Positions 41,392 to 49,010 of a DNA stretch of 64,000 nucleotides are shown here, piece after piece. The notes beneath the pieces were generated by a model. It saw only the letters and a list, made by a program, of their open reading frames with translations, ran no database searches and was not told the DNA's origin. A program made the translations under genes and the position numbers. Source of the DNA: Streptomyces werraensis (GTDB lineage: Bacteria; Actinomycetota; Actinomycetes; Streptomycetales; Streptomycetaceae); NCBI GenBank assembly GCA_014656175.1, contig BNBX01000005.1, positions 324,117-388,116 on the forward strand, read 5' to 3'. The first letter of the stretch is position 1. The number at the start of each line of letters is the position of its first letter.

Positions 41392-42681
41392 TCAGACGAG
41401 CCCGGCCTCACGGAACGACTCCAGGCTGGGCCGGATCGTCGCCGTCAGCCCGGTCCCGGCCACCGCGTCCAGCGTCTTGAGCCCGTCCCCGGTGTTCAGC
41501 ACGACCGTGGTGAGGGACGGGTCGAGCGCCCCGCTCTCGATGAGCTTCTTCGTCACGCCGACCGTGACCCCGCCCGCGGTCTCCGCGAAGATGCCCTCCG
41601 TCCGCGCCAGCAGCTTGATCGCCTCGACCACCTGCGCGTCCGTGACGTCCTCCACCGCACCGCCCGTGCGACGCGCGATGTCCAGGACGTACGGCCCGTC
41701 CGCCGGGTTGCCGATCGCCAGCGACTTGGCGATCGTGTTCGGTTTCTGCGGGCGGACGACGTCGTGCCCGGCCTTGAAGGCGGTGGACACCGGCGAGCAC
41801 CCCTCGGCCTGGGCGCCGAAGATCTTGTACGGCTTGTCCTCGACGAGCCCGAGCTTGATCAGCTCCTGGAGACCCTTGTCGATCTTCGTCAGCTGCGAGC
41901 CGGAGGCGATCGGGACGACCAGCTGGTCCGGCAGGCGCCAGCCGAGCTGCTCGCAGATCTCGTACGCGAGGGTCTTGGAGCCCTCGGCGTAGTACGGCCG
42001 CAGGTTGACGTTGACGAAGCCCCAGCCCTCGCCGGCCGGGTCGCCGATCAGTTCGGAGCAGAAACGGTTGACGTCGTCGTAGTTGCCCTCGATGCCGACG
42101 AGCTCGCCGCCGTAGACGGCGGCCATGACGATCTTGCCCTGCTCCAGGTCGTGCGGGATGAACACGCAGGAGCGGAAGCCGGCCCGGGCGGCGGCGGCGC
42201 CGACCGCGCCGGCCAGGTTGCCGGTGGAGGAGCAGGACAGCGTGGTGAAGCCGAAGGCGCGCGCGGCCTCCAGGGCCTGGGCGACGACCCGGTCCTTGAA
42301 GGAGTGCGTGGGGTTGCCGGAGTCGTCCTTGACGTAGAGGCCGCCGGTGACGCCCAGCTCGCGGGCCAGGTTGTCGGCCTGGACGAGCTTGGTCCAGCCC
42401 GGGTTCAGGTTCGGCTTGGTCGCCACGTCCGCGGGGACGGGCAGCAGCGGCGCGTAGCGCCAGATGTTCGCGGGACCCGCCTCGATGCGCTTGCGGAGTT
42501 CTTCGGTGTCGTAAGCCGAGAAGTCGTAGGCGATCTCCAGCGGGCCGAAACACTCCTCGCAGGCGAAGACCGGGCCGAGGGGCACACGGTGGCCGCACTC
42601 GCGGCAGGACAGCGCGGCGGCGGGACCCAGGTCGACGGAGTTCGCGGTGTCGGTGGTGCTTGCAACAGTCTGCACAGCCAT
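41392..42681 (-). CDS. Threonine-synthase-like PLP enzyme (possible O-phosphohomoserine-dependent homocysteine synthase)
   Basis: This 429-residue fold-type II PLP enzyme is annotated by homology as threonine synthase. It has an N-terminal zinc-ribbon-like segment with CRECGHR and CEECFG, the PLP lysine in NPTHSFKDRVV, and the phosphate loop SSTGNLAGAVGAAAA. Threonine synthases act on O-phosphohomoserine. Three facts argue for a sulfur role: a SAM-I riboswitch upstream, a sulfur carrier downstream, and (from memory) a separate hom-thrC-thrB cluster elsewhere in Streptomyces. It may therefore make homocysteine. Start ATG at 42681 (MAVQTVAS); an in-frame ATG at 42714 would lie inside the riboswitch. 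Confidence 0.85.
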   Translation of the reverse strand: MAVQTVASTTDTANSVDLGPAAALSCRECGHRVPLGPVFACEECFGPLEIAYDFSAYDTEELRKRIEAGPANIWRYAPLLPVPADVATKPNLNPGWTKLVQADNLARELGVTGGLYVKDDSGNPTHSFKDRVVAQALEAARAFGFTTLSCSSTGNLAGAVGAAAARAGFRSCVFIPHDLEQGKIVMAAVYGGELVGIEGNYDDVNRFCSELIGDPAGEGWGFVNVNLRPYYAEGSKTLAYEICEQLGWRLPDQLVVPIASGSQLTKIDKGLQELIKLGLVEDKPYKIFGAQAEGCSPVSTAFKAGHDVVRPQKPNTIAKSLAIGNPADGPYVLDIARRTGGAVEDVTDAQVVEAIKLLARTEGIFAETAGGVTVGVTKKLIESGALDPSLTTVVLNTGDGLKTLDAVAGTGLTATIRPSLESFREAGLV

Positions 42682-42700
42682 GGAGGCGAGGCCCTTTCTC

Positions 42701-42843
42701 CTCATCTTCCTCACGACGCACTTCGCCGTGAGACGGATTTGGCACCTTCCCTAGCCGGGAGCCTCGCCACGTCGCGTGACAGGAACCGACTGGAGGGTTG
42801 CCGGGGCTTCATCGGGCCGTGTCCCTCTGCCCCTCTGGATGAG
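42701..42843 (-). ncRNA. SAM-I (S-box) riboswitch
   Basis: Read on the minus strand, this region has the S-box landmarks in order: P1 5' strand CTCATC + CAGAG (42843-42833), GAGGGACACGGCCCGATGA, AGCCCCGGCAACC, GGTGCCAAATCC, and the P1 3' strand GAAGATGAG (42709-42701). CTCATC and GATGAG pair perfectly to close the domain. It ends 20 bases before the ATG of the threonine-synthase-like gene, so the ribosome binding site lies at or just beyond P1. SAM should turn the operon off, as in methionine genes. Confidence 0.93.
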
Positions 42844-42984
42844 CGGTGTTCAGTTGTGCGCCCCGACACCCCCCGGGATGCGGGGTCCGTCGGCGCTGTT
42901 CAAGACTGTAACCGAAGGCCCGGACGGCGGAGGAAGCCGTCCGCACACCGAGATGGAACACCCCCGGCCAGTGAGGAGTCCGCC

Positions 42985-43953
42985 GTGCTGGAAGAAGTCG
43001 AGCGCTGGCTGATCGAGCGCTCCTGGTCGGTGTCCGACCGTCCTCTGCACCGGATCCTGGCGGCGAAACGGGCCTCCGGGCAGACGGTGAGCGTGGTGCT
43101 GCCCGCGCTGAACGAGGAGGCCACGGTCGGCGACATCGTCTCCGTCGTCCGGCACGACCTGGTGCTCCAGGTGCCGCTGGTCGACGAGGTCGTGGTGATC
43201 GACTCCGGCTCCACGGACCGCACCTCCGAGGTGGCCGCGGCTGCGGGCGCGAGGGTGGTGCACCGGGACGTGATCCTGCCCCGCATACCGGCCGTGCCCG
43301 GCAAGGGCGAGGTGCTGTGGCGGTCGCTGCTGGTCACCCGCGGCGACATCGTGTGCTTCGTCGACGCCGACCTGAGGGACTTCTCCTCCGACTTCGTCAC
43401 CGGCATCGTCGGCCCGCTGCTCACCGAACCCGGTCTCCAGCTCGTCAAGGCCATGTACGACCGGCCGATGACGCTGGCCGACGGGAGCACCACCGGCGCG
43501 GGCGCCGGGCAGGGCGGCCGGGTCACGGAGCTGATGGCCCGCCCGCTGCTCAACATGCACTGGCCGCAGCTCGCCGGGTTCGTGCAGCCGCTGGGCGGGG
43601 AGTACGCGGCCCGCCGCAGCCTCCTCGAACAGCTCCCGTTCCCCGTCGGGTACGGCGTCGAGCTGGGCATGCTGGTCGACGCGCTGCACCTGGTGGGCCT
43701 GGACGCGCTGGCCCAGGTGGACGTGGGCGTGCGCAAGCACCGGCACCAGGACGGGCAGGCGCTGGGCCGGATGGCCGCCGCGATCTACCGCACCGCGCAG
43801 CTGCGGCTGGCCCGCGCGCATCTGCTGCGGCCGTCGCTGACCCAGTTCGAGCGCACCGGGGACGCCTTCGAGCCCCGCACGTACTCGGTGGACACCGAGG
43901 AGCGGCCGCCGATGAGGGACGTCGCGGAGTACCAGGCCCGCCGGGTGGCCTGA
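42985..43953 (+). CDS. gpgS: Glucosyl-3-phosphoglycerate synthase (GpgS)
   Basis: A 322-residue GT81-type glycosyltransferase that links UDP- (or GDP-) glucose to 3-phosphoglycerate, the first step to glucosylglycerate. It shows VSVVLPALNEEATVGDIVS, VVVIDSGSTDRTSEVAAAAG, the GKGEVLWRSL loop, the DADLRDFSSDF metal-binding motif, and MHWPQLAGFVQPLGGEYAAR. GAGGAG precedes the GTG at 42985. It heads the gpgS-otsA-otsB set, with no obvious gpgP phosphatase nearby. Confidence 0.93.
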   Translation: MLEEVERWLIERSWSVSDRPLHRILAAKRASGQTVSVVLPALNEEATVGDIVSVVRHDLVLQVPLVDEVVVIDSGSTDRTSEVAAAAGARVVHRDVILPRIPAVPGKGEVLWRSLLVTRGDIVCFVDADLRDFSSDFVTGIVGPLLTEPGLQLVKAMYDRPMTLADGSTTGAGAGQGGRVTELMARPLLNMHWPQLAGFVQPLGGEYAARRSLLEQLPFPVGYGVELGMLVDALHLVGLDALAQVDVGVRKHRHQDGQALGRMAAAIYRTAQLRLARAHLLRPSLTQFERTGDAFEPRTYSVDTEERPPMRDVAEYQARRVA

Positions 43954-44059
43954 CCCTGACGGGCCGCCCCGCCGCCGGGTGGCCCGGCCCCGTCCACCGC
44001 CGGCCGGTGTGACGCACCGCCACGTTTGAGGCCCGGGGGGCCGGGCTAGGTTGAGGCGT

Positions 44060-45448
44060 ATGGCTTCAAGCTTCGGTGCAGCTCAGGTGCTGGTCGCCTC
44101 CAACCGGGGGCCGGTGTCGTACGCGGTCGCGGACGACGGTTCGCTGAGGAGCAGGCGGGGCGGCGGGGGACTGGTCTCCGGCCTCTCGGCCATCGGCCCC
44201 GAGTCGGGCGCCCTGTGGGTGTGCTCGGCACTGTCCGACGGCGACCGCGAGGCCGTGCGGCGCGGGGTCGGGGAGGACGGCGTGCGGATGCTGGACATCC
44301 CGGCGGACGTGCACGCGGACGCGTACAACGGCATCGCGAACTCGGTGCTGTGGTTCGTGCACCACATGCTGTACCAGACCCCGCTGGAGCCGGTCTTCGA
44401 CGCGGAGTTCCGCCGTCAGTGGGCCTCCTACGAGACCTACAACCGCGCGTTCGCCGAGGCGCTGGCCGAGGAGGCCGCCGAGGGCGCGGCCGTCCTGGTG
44501 CAGGACTACCACCTCACCCTGGTCCCCGGCATGCTCCGCGAGCTGCGCCCCGACCTGCGCATCGGGCACTTCTCGCACACGCCGTGGGCGCCGCCCGAGT
44601 ACTTCGCGATGCTGCCCGACGACATCGCGCGGCAGGTGCTGCGCGGGATGCTCGGCGCCGACCGGCTCGGCTTTCTCACCCGCCGCTGGGCGGACGCGTT
44701 CACCGCGTGCTGCGAGCGGTTCGCCGGCGGGCTCGGCGACACCCGCATCGGGGTGCACGGGCTGGGCGCCGACGCGGACTTCCTGCGCGCCCGCTCGCAC
44801 GAGGCGGACGTCGACGAGCGGATGGCCGCCCTGCGCGAGGAGATCGGCGAGGGGCGCCGGACGATCGTCCGCGTCGACCGCACCGAGCTGTCCAAGAACA
44901 TCGTGCGCGGCCTGCTGGCGTACCGGCAGCTGCTGGACGACCGGCCCGAGTGGCGCGAGCGTGTGGTGCACGTCGCCTTCGCCTACCCGTCCCGGCAGGA
45001 CCTCGCCGTCTACCGCGACTACACGGCCGAGGTGCAGCGGCTCGCCGAGGAGATCAACGAGCGGTACGGCACGCCCGGCTGGCGCCCGGTCGTCCTGCAC
45101 GTCAAGGACGACTTCGCCCGCTCGCTGGCCGCGTACCGGCTGGCCGACGTGGCCCTCGTCAACCCCATCCGCGACGGCATGAACCTGGTCGCCAAGGAGG
45201 TCCCGGTGGTCTCCGACGCGGGCTGCGCGCTGGTGCTGTCCCGCGAGGCCGGCGCCCACGAGGAGCTCGGTGAGGACGCGATCACCGTCAACCCGTACGA
45301 CGTCGTCCAGACGGCCGAGGCGCTGCACGAGGCGCTGTCCATGCGCCCGGAGGACCGCACGGAACGCGGCAAGCGGCTGGCCGCGGCGGCGACCGCGCTG
45401 CCACCGGCGCGGTGGTTCCTGGACCAGCTCGAAGCACTGCGTGGATAG
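44060..45448 (+). CDS. otsA: Trehalose-6-phosphate synthase (OtsA)
   Basis: A 462-residue GT20 enzyme making trehalose-6-phosphate from UDP-glucose and glucose-6-phosphate. The N-terminal VLVASNRGPVSYAV, RGGGGLVSGLSAI loop, VQDYHLTLVPGMLREL, GHFSHTPWAPPEYFAML, VDRTELSKNIVRGLLAYRQ and NPIRDGMNLVAKE are all typical. TAGGTT at 44047-44052 lies 7 bases before the ATG; a GAGG also occurs there, so leaderless or short-leader translation is possible. It is followed 10 bp later by otsB. Confidence 0.95.
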   Translation: MASSFGAAQVLVASNRGPVSYAVADDGSLRSRRGGGGLVSGLSAIGPESGALWVCSALSDGDREAVRRGVGEDGVRMLDIPADVHADAYNGIANSVLWFVHHMLYQTPLEPVFDAEFRRQWASYETYNRAFAEALAEEAAEGAAVLVQDYHLTLVPGMLRELRPDLRIGHFSHTPWAPPEYFAMLPDDIARQVLRGMLGADRLGFLTRRWADAFTACCERFAGGLGDTRIGVHGLGADADFLRARSHEADVDERMAALREEIGEGRRTIVRVDRTELSKNIVRGLLAYRQLLDDRPEWRERVVHVAFAYPSRQDLAVYRDYTAEVQRLAEEINERYGTPGWRPVVLHVKDDFARSLAAYRLADVALVNPIRDGMNLVAKEVPVVSDAGCALVLSREAGAHEELGEDAITVNPYDVVQTAEALHEALSMRPEDRTERGKRLAAAATALPPARWFLDQLEALRG

Positions 45449-45458
45449 GTTGGGGCGC

Positions 45459-46319
45459 ATGGCCAGTCAGACGGACTCCACGGACCCCGGCGACCTGCCG
45501 ACGCCCGCCACGCAGGCCGGGCGGGACGGACTGGACGCCCTTCTGGCCCGCCCGGGCAAGGCGCTGATCGGGCTCGACTTCGACGGCACGCTCGCGCCGA
45601 TCGTGCCCGACCCCGAGCAGGCCCGCGCCCACCCGGGCGCGGTGCCCGCGCTCGCCGCGCTCGCCCCGAAGGTCGCGGCGGTGGCCGTCGTCACCGGCCG
45701 CCCGCCGGGTGTCGCGGTCCGCCACGGCGGTTTCGCGGGCGTGCCCGGTCTCGAGCACCTGGTGGTGCTCGGTCACTACGGCGCCGAGCGCTGGGACGCG
45801 GTCACCGGTACCGTCACCGCCCCCGCCCCGCACCCCGGCGTCGCCGCCGCCCGCGCCGAGCTGCCGGGGCTGCTGGACCGGGTGGGGGCGTGGCAGGGCA
45901 CGTGGATCGAGGAGAAGGGCCGGGCGGTCGCCGTCCACACCCGCAGGGCGTCCGACCCGCAGGCCGCCTTCGAGGCGCTGCGCGAGCCGCTGACGGACCT
46001 CGCGACGCGGCACGGTCTTGTCGTGGAGCCGGGGCGGATGGTGCTGGAGCTGAGGCCGCCGGGGATGGACAAGGGGGTCGCGCTGCTGGAGTACGCGCGG
46101 GAGATCGGGGCGGGGTCGGTTCTCTACGCCGGGGACGACCTCGGGGACCTGGCCGCCTTCACGGCGGTGGACAAACTCCGCGCCTCCGGCACGCCGGGTG
46201 TGCTGGTGTGCAGCGGCAGCGAGGAGGTCACGGAGCTGCGTGAGCGTGCCGACCTGGTGGTCGACGGTCCGTCGGGGGTGGTGCGGCTGCTGCGCGCGCT
46301 GGCCGGGCGGCTCGCCTGA
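45459..46319 (+). CDS. otsB: Trehalose-phosphatase (OtsB)
   Basis: A 286-residue HAD phosphatase: GLDFDGTLAPIVPDPEQARA (motif I), VVTGRPPGVAVRHG (motif II), LRPPGMDKGVALLEYA (Lys, motif III) and LYAGDDLGDLAAF (motif IV). It removes phosphate from trehalose-6-phosphate. TAGGTT at 45446-45451 lies 7 bases before the ATG and contains the otsA stop codon, so otsB may also have its own leaderless promoter. A bidirectional hairpin follows. Given the neighbouring gpgS it might also act on glucosyl-3-phosphoglycerate. Confidence 0.92.
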   Translation: MASQTDSTDPGDLPTPATQAGRDGLDALLARPGKALIGLDFDGTLAPIVPDPEQARAHPGAVPALAALAPKVAAVAVVTGRPPGVAVRHGGFAGVPGLEHLVVLGHYGAERWDAVTGTVTAPAPHPGVAAARAELPGLLDRVGAWQGTWIEEKGRAVAVHTRRASDPQAAFEALREPLTDLATRHGLVVEPGRMVLELRPPGMDKGVALLEYAREIGAGSVLYAGDDLGDLAAFTAVDKLRASGTPGVLVCSGSEEVTELRERADLVVDGPSGVVRLLRALAGRLA

Positions 46320-46334
46320 CGAGGGTTTCCGCGT

Positions 46335-46375
46335 CACACGCCGGAGCGGCCGGGAATCGGCCCCTCCGGCGTGTG
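46335..46375. terminator. Bidirectional hairpin between otsB and DUF3263
   Basis: CACACGCCGGAG and CTCCGGCGTGTG form a perfect 12-bp stem with a 17-nt loop that can itself pair (CGGCC/GGCC). It lies 16 bp past the otsB stop and 34 bp past the DUF3263 stop. Confidence 0.8.
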
Positions 46376-46408
46376 GGGAGCGGGGTCCGGGGCTGAGCCC
46401 CGGGACGG

Positions 46409-46651
46409 TCACCGCTCCGCGCGCCGCGCCTCCCGCACTCGCCGCAGACGGTTCACCGTCACGGGATCGTGGGCCAGCGCCCGCGGGTCGTCGAGCAACG
46501 CGTTGAGGAGTTGGTAGTACCGCACCGGTACCAGCCCCAGCTCCTCGCGGATCACCCGCTCCTTCGCCCCCGGCGAGGCAGCCCCCCGCCGCTCCAGCGC
46601 CAGCACCGCCCGCTCGAGCCGCCCCAGCCCTTCGCTCTCGCCTTCACCCAT
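46409..46651 (-). CDS. DUF3263 family protein
   Basis: An 80-residue helical protein starting MGEGESEGLGRLERAVLALE, then KERVIREELGLVPVRYYQLL and DPVTVNRLRRVREARR, as in actinobacterial DUF3263, which resembles an HTH region. Function unknown. TAGCCT (46663-46658 on the minus strand) lies six bases upstream of the ATG and contains the stop codon of the upstream solute-binding gene, suggesting a leaderless promoter. Confidence 0.85.
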   Translation of the reverse strand: MGEGESEGLGRLERAVLALERRGAASPGAKERVIREELGLVPVRYYQLLNALLDDPRALAHDPVTVNRLRRVREARRAER

Positions 46652-46660
46652 GCCGGCAGG

Positions 46661-47929
46661 CTACTCCGCGCTCTCCGCCCGCACGGCCGCCGCCTGAAGC
46701 TCCCCCAGCACACCCGCCGGACTGCCCCCCGGCTCCACGGCCCGCCCGATCTTCTGCTTGATCGCCGCGTTCACCGAGGCCCACGACATCTTGCCCACCG
46801 GGTACAGCTCCGACAGCGGCAGCTGGTCGAGGAACGGCTTGAGTTCCTTGTCCTGCCCCGACGCCGCCATGGCCCGCGACGCGGAGTTGGTGACCGGCAG
46901 CAGGTCGTACTCGCGGGAGAACTTCAGCACGTTCTCCTCGCTGTAGACGAAGTCGAGGAAGTCCCCGATCTCGTCGCGGTGCCCGTTCTTCTCGAACGCC
47001 ATCATCCAGTCGGCGACGCCCAGCGTGGACGGCGTCCTCCCCTCGGCGCCGGGGATCGGCACCATGCCGTACTTCACGCCCTTCTTCCGCGCCATCTCCA
47101 TCAGGGAGGGGTGCCCGTTCAGCATGCCGACGTCCCCGGCGGCGAAGGCCTCGAACGCCTTCGCGCGGTCGAGCTCGCCGGGCGCGACGGGCCCGGTGAG
47201 CCCCTTGCCGACGAGTTCGTCCCGCAGCCAGCTGACGGTCTCGATGTTCTCCGTGGAGTCGATGCCGTAGGTCCCGCCGATGTCGGTGTAGCCGCCGTCG
47301 CCGCTCAGCAGCCACTGCAGGGTCTCGGCCTGGGCCTCCTCCGGGCCGAGCGGCAGCGCGTAGGGGAACTTCACCCCGTTCGCCTTGAGCGCCTCGGCGC
47401 ACTCGACCAGTTCGTCCCAGGTCTCGGGCGGGGTGAGCCCGGCCTCGGCGAAGAGGGCCTTGTTGTAGAACAGCAGCCGCGTGGAGGCGGCGAACGGCAT
47501 GCCGTACTGCACGCTGTTGACCTCGCCCGCGGCGGAGAGCTGCGAGAGGAAGTCCGCCTGGACGGGAATGGAGAGCAGGTCGCCGGCCCGGTAGAGCAGG
47601 CCCTGGGAGGCGTAGTCGGCGTACGCGCCGATCTGGGCCATGTCCGGCGGGTCGCCGGCGTCGACCATCTCCTTGACCTTGCGGTCGACGTCGTTCCAGG
47701 AGTAGACGCTGACGTCGATGTCCACGTCGGGGTGGTCGGACTCGTACCGCTCGACCAGGTCGCCCCAGTACTTCTCGCTGCTGTCGGCCGCGCCGTTGCC
47801 GTAGTCGGCGGCGACCAGCGTGAGGGTCACGTCGGAAGAAGCGCCGCCGACCCCGCATCCGCTCAGGACCGCTGCCAGTCCCAGCGCGGACACCGCCGCG
47901 ATCGTCCTTGTCCTGACCCGCCGTCGCAC
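46661..47929 (-). CDS. Extracellular sugar-binding lipoprotein (ABC transporter, orphan)
   Basis: A 422-residue solute-binding protein. The signal peptide (MRRRVRTRTIAAVSALGLAA) ends in the lipobox VLSGC. The mature part shows ERYESDHPDVDIDVSVYSWN, DPPDMAQIGAYADYASQG, PFAASTRLLFYNKALFAEAG and PPETWDELVECAEALK, typical of carbohydrate-binding family 1 proteins. No permease or ATPase gene is adjacent. It is divergent from the ROK-nagA operon across a region with DasR-like sites, suggesting an amino-sugar or oligosaccharide ligand. GGGGAG lies before the GTG start. Confidence 0.9.
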   Translation of the reverse strand: MRRRVRTRTIAAVSALGLAAVLSGCGVGGASSDVTLTLVAADYGNGAADSSEKYWGDLVERYESDHPDVDIDVSVYSWNDVDRKVKEMVDAGDPPDMAQIGAYADYASQGLLYRAGDLLSIPVQADFLSQLSAAGEVNSVQYGMPFAASTRLLFYNKALFAEAGLTPPETWDELVECAEALKANGVKFPYALPLGPEEAQAETLQWLLSGDGGYTDIGGTYGIDSTENIETVSWLRDELVGKGLTGPVAPGELDRAKAFEAFAAGDVGMLNGHPSLMEMARKKGVKYGMVPIPGAEGRTPSTLGVADWMMAFEKNGHRDEIGDFLDFVYSEENVLKFSREYDLLPVTNSASRAMAASGQDKELKPFLDQLPLSELYPVGKMSWASVNAAIKQKIGRAVEPGGSPAGVLGELQAAAVRAESAE

Positions 47930-47982
47930 GTGCTCTCCCCTGATCCGGCGCTCGGCGCCGTCCGTAGTTCCGATTATCGGAT

Positions 47983-48016
47983 CAAGGTCTACACCACGTG
48001 AGTGGACTAGACCTCT
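47983..48016. promoter_or_regulatory. DasR-responsive (dre)-like sites
   Basis: AGTGGACTAGACCTCT (48001-48016) matches the dre consensus A(G/C)TGGTCTAGACCA(G/C)T at 14 of 16 positions. CAAGGTCTACACCACG (47983-47998) is a weaker 11/16 match directly next to it. They lie between the divergent solute-binding protein and ROK-nagA genes, as known for nagKA of S. coelicolor. DasR represses these genes until GlcN-6-phosphate accumulates. Confidence 0.8.
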
Positions 48017-48044
48017 TGCGGGTCCACGGGCCACACTGTTCCCC

Positions 48045-49010
48045 GTGAAACATGTCATCGCCCTCGACGTGGGCGGCACCGGGATGAAGGCCGCCCTGGT
48101 CGGGGCGGACGGCGAGCTGCTGCACCAGGCCCGCCGCCCCACCGGCCGCGAGCGCGGCCCGGACGCGGTGGTCGAGGGCATCCTCGGCTTCGCGGCCGAG
48201 CTCCGCGCCCACGGCATCCGCGCCCACGGCGAACCGGCCTCGGCCGCCGGCGTCGCCGTGCCCGGCATCGTCGACGAGGCGGAGGGCGTCGCGGCCTACG
48301 CCGCCAACCTCGGCTGGCGCGACGTGCCCCTGCGCGCCCTGCTCTCCGAGCGGCTCGGCGGCGTCCCCGTGGCCCTCGGCCACGACGTGCGCACCGGCGG
48401 CCTCGCCGAGGGCCGCGTCGGCGCCGGGCGCGGCGCCGACCGCTTCCTCTTCGTTCCGCTCGGCACCGGCATCGCGGGCGCCATCGGCATCGACGGCAAG
48501 GTCGAGGCCGGCGCGCACGGCTTCGCCGGCGAGATCGGCCACATCGTCGTACGGCCCGGCGGCGCGGAGTGCCCCTGCGGTCAGCGTGGCTGCCTCGAGC
48601 GGTTCGCGTCCGCGTCGGCCGTGAGCCGCGCGTGGGCCGAGGCGAGCGGCGATCCGGACGCGGACGCGGCGGACTGCGCCAAGGCCGTTGCCTCGGGCGA
48701 CGAGCGGGCCGTGCGGGTGTGGCAGGAGGCCGTGGACGCGCTCGCCGACGGGCTGGTCACAGCGCTCACCCTGCTGGACCCGCGCACGCTGATCATCGGT
48801 GGCGGGCTGGCCGAGGCGGGGGAAACCTTGTTCACACCGCTGCGGGAGGCCGTCCGGCGGCGGGTCACCTTCCAGAAACTGCCGTCCCTGGTCCCCGCGG
48901 CCCTCGGGGACACCGCGGGATGCCTGGGCGCGGGCCTTCTCGCCTGGGACCTGCTCGAAGCCGCCGGCCCGTCCGTCGAGACCACTGACCCCTCGGAGGT
49001 AACCACCTGA
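48045..49010 (+). CDS. nagK: ROK-family sugar kinase (probable GlcNAc kinase, NagK)
   Basis: A 321-residue ROK kinase. The N-terminal ATP-binding loop is KHVIALDVGGTGMKAALVG; GEIGHIVVRPGG holds the catalytic/His zinc region, and ECPCGQRGCLERFAS is the ROK CXCGXXGCXE zinc motif. LIIGGGLAEAGE is the second nucleotide motif. In the nagKA arrangement it phosphorylates N-acetylglucosamine. Its stop and the nagA ATG overlap by one base (TGATG). A dre-like site lies 29 bp upstream of the GTG start. Confidence 0.9.
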   Translation: MKHVIALDVGGTGMKAALVGADGELLHQARRPTGRERGPDAVVEGILGFAAELRAHGIRAHGEPASAAGVAVPGIVDEAEGVAAYAANLGWRDVPLRALLSERLGGVPVALGHDVRTGGLAEGRVGAGRGADRFLFVPLGTGIAGAIGIDGKVEAGAHGFAGEIGHIVVRPGGAECPCGQRGCLERFASASAVSRAWAEASGDPDADAADCAKAVASGDERAVRVWQEAVDALADGLVTALTLLDPRTLIIGGGLAEAGETLFTPLREAVRRRVTFQKLPSLVPAALGDTAGCLGAGLLAWDLLEAAGPSVETTDPSEVTT

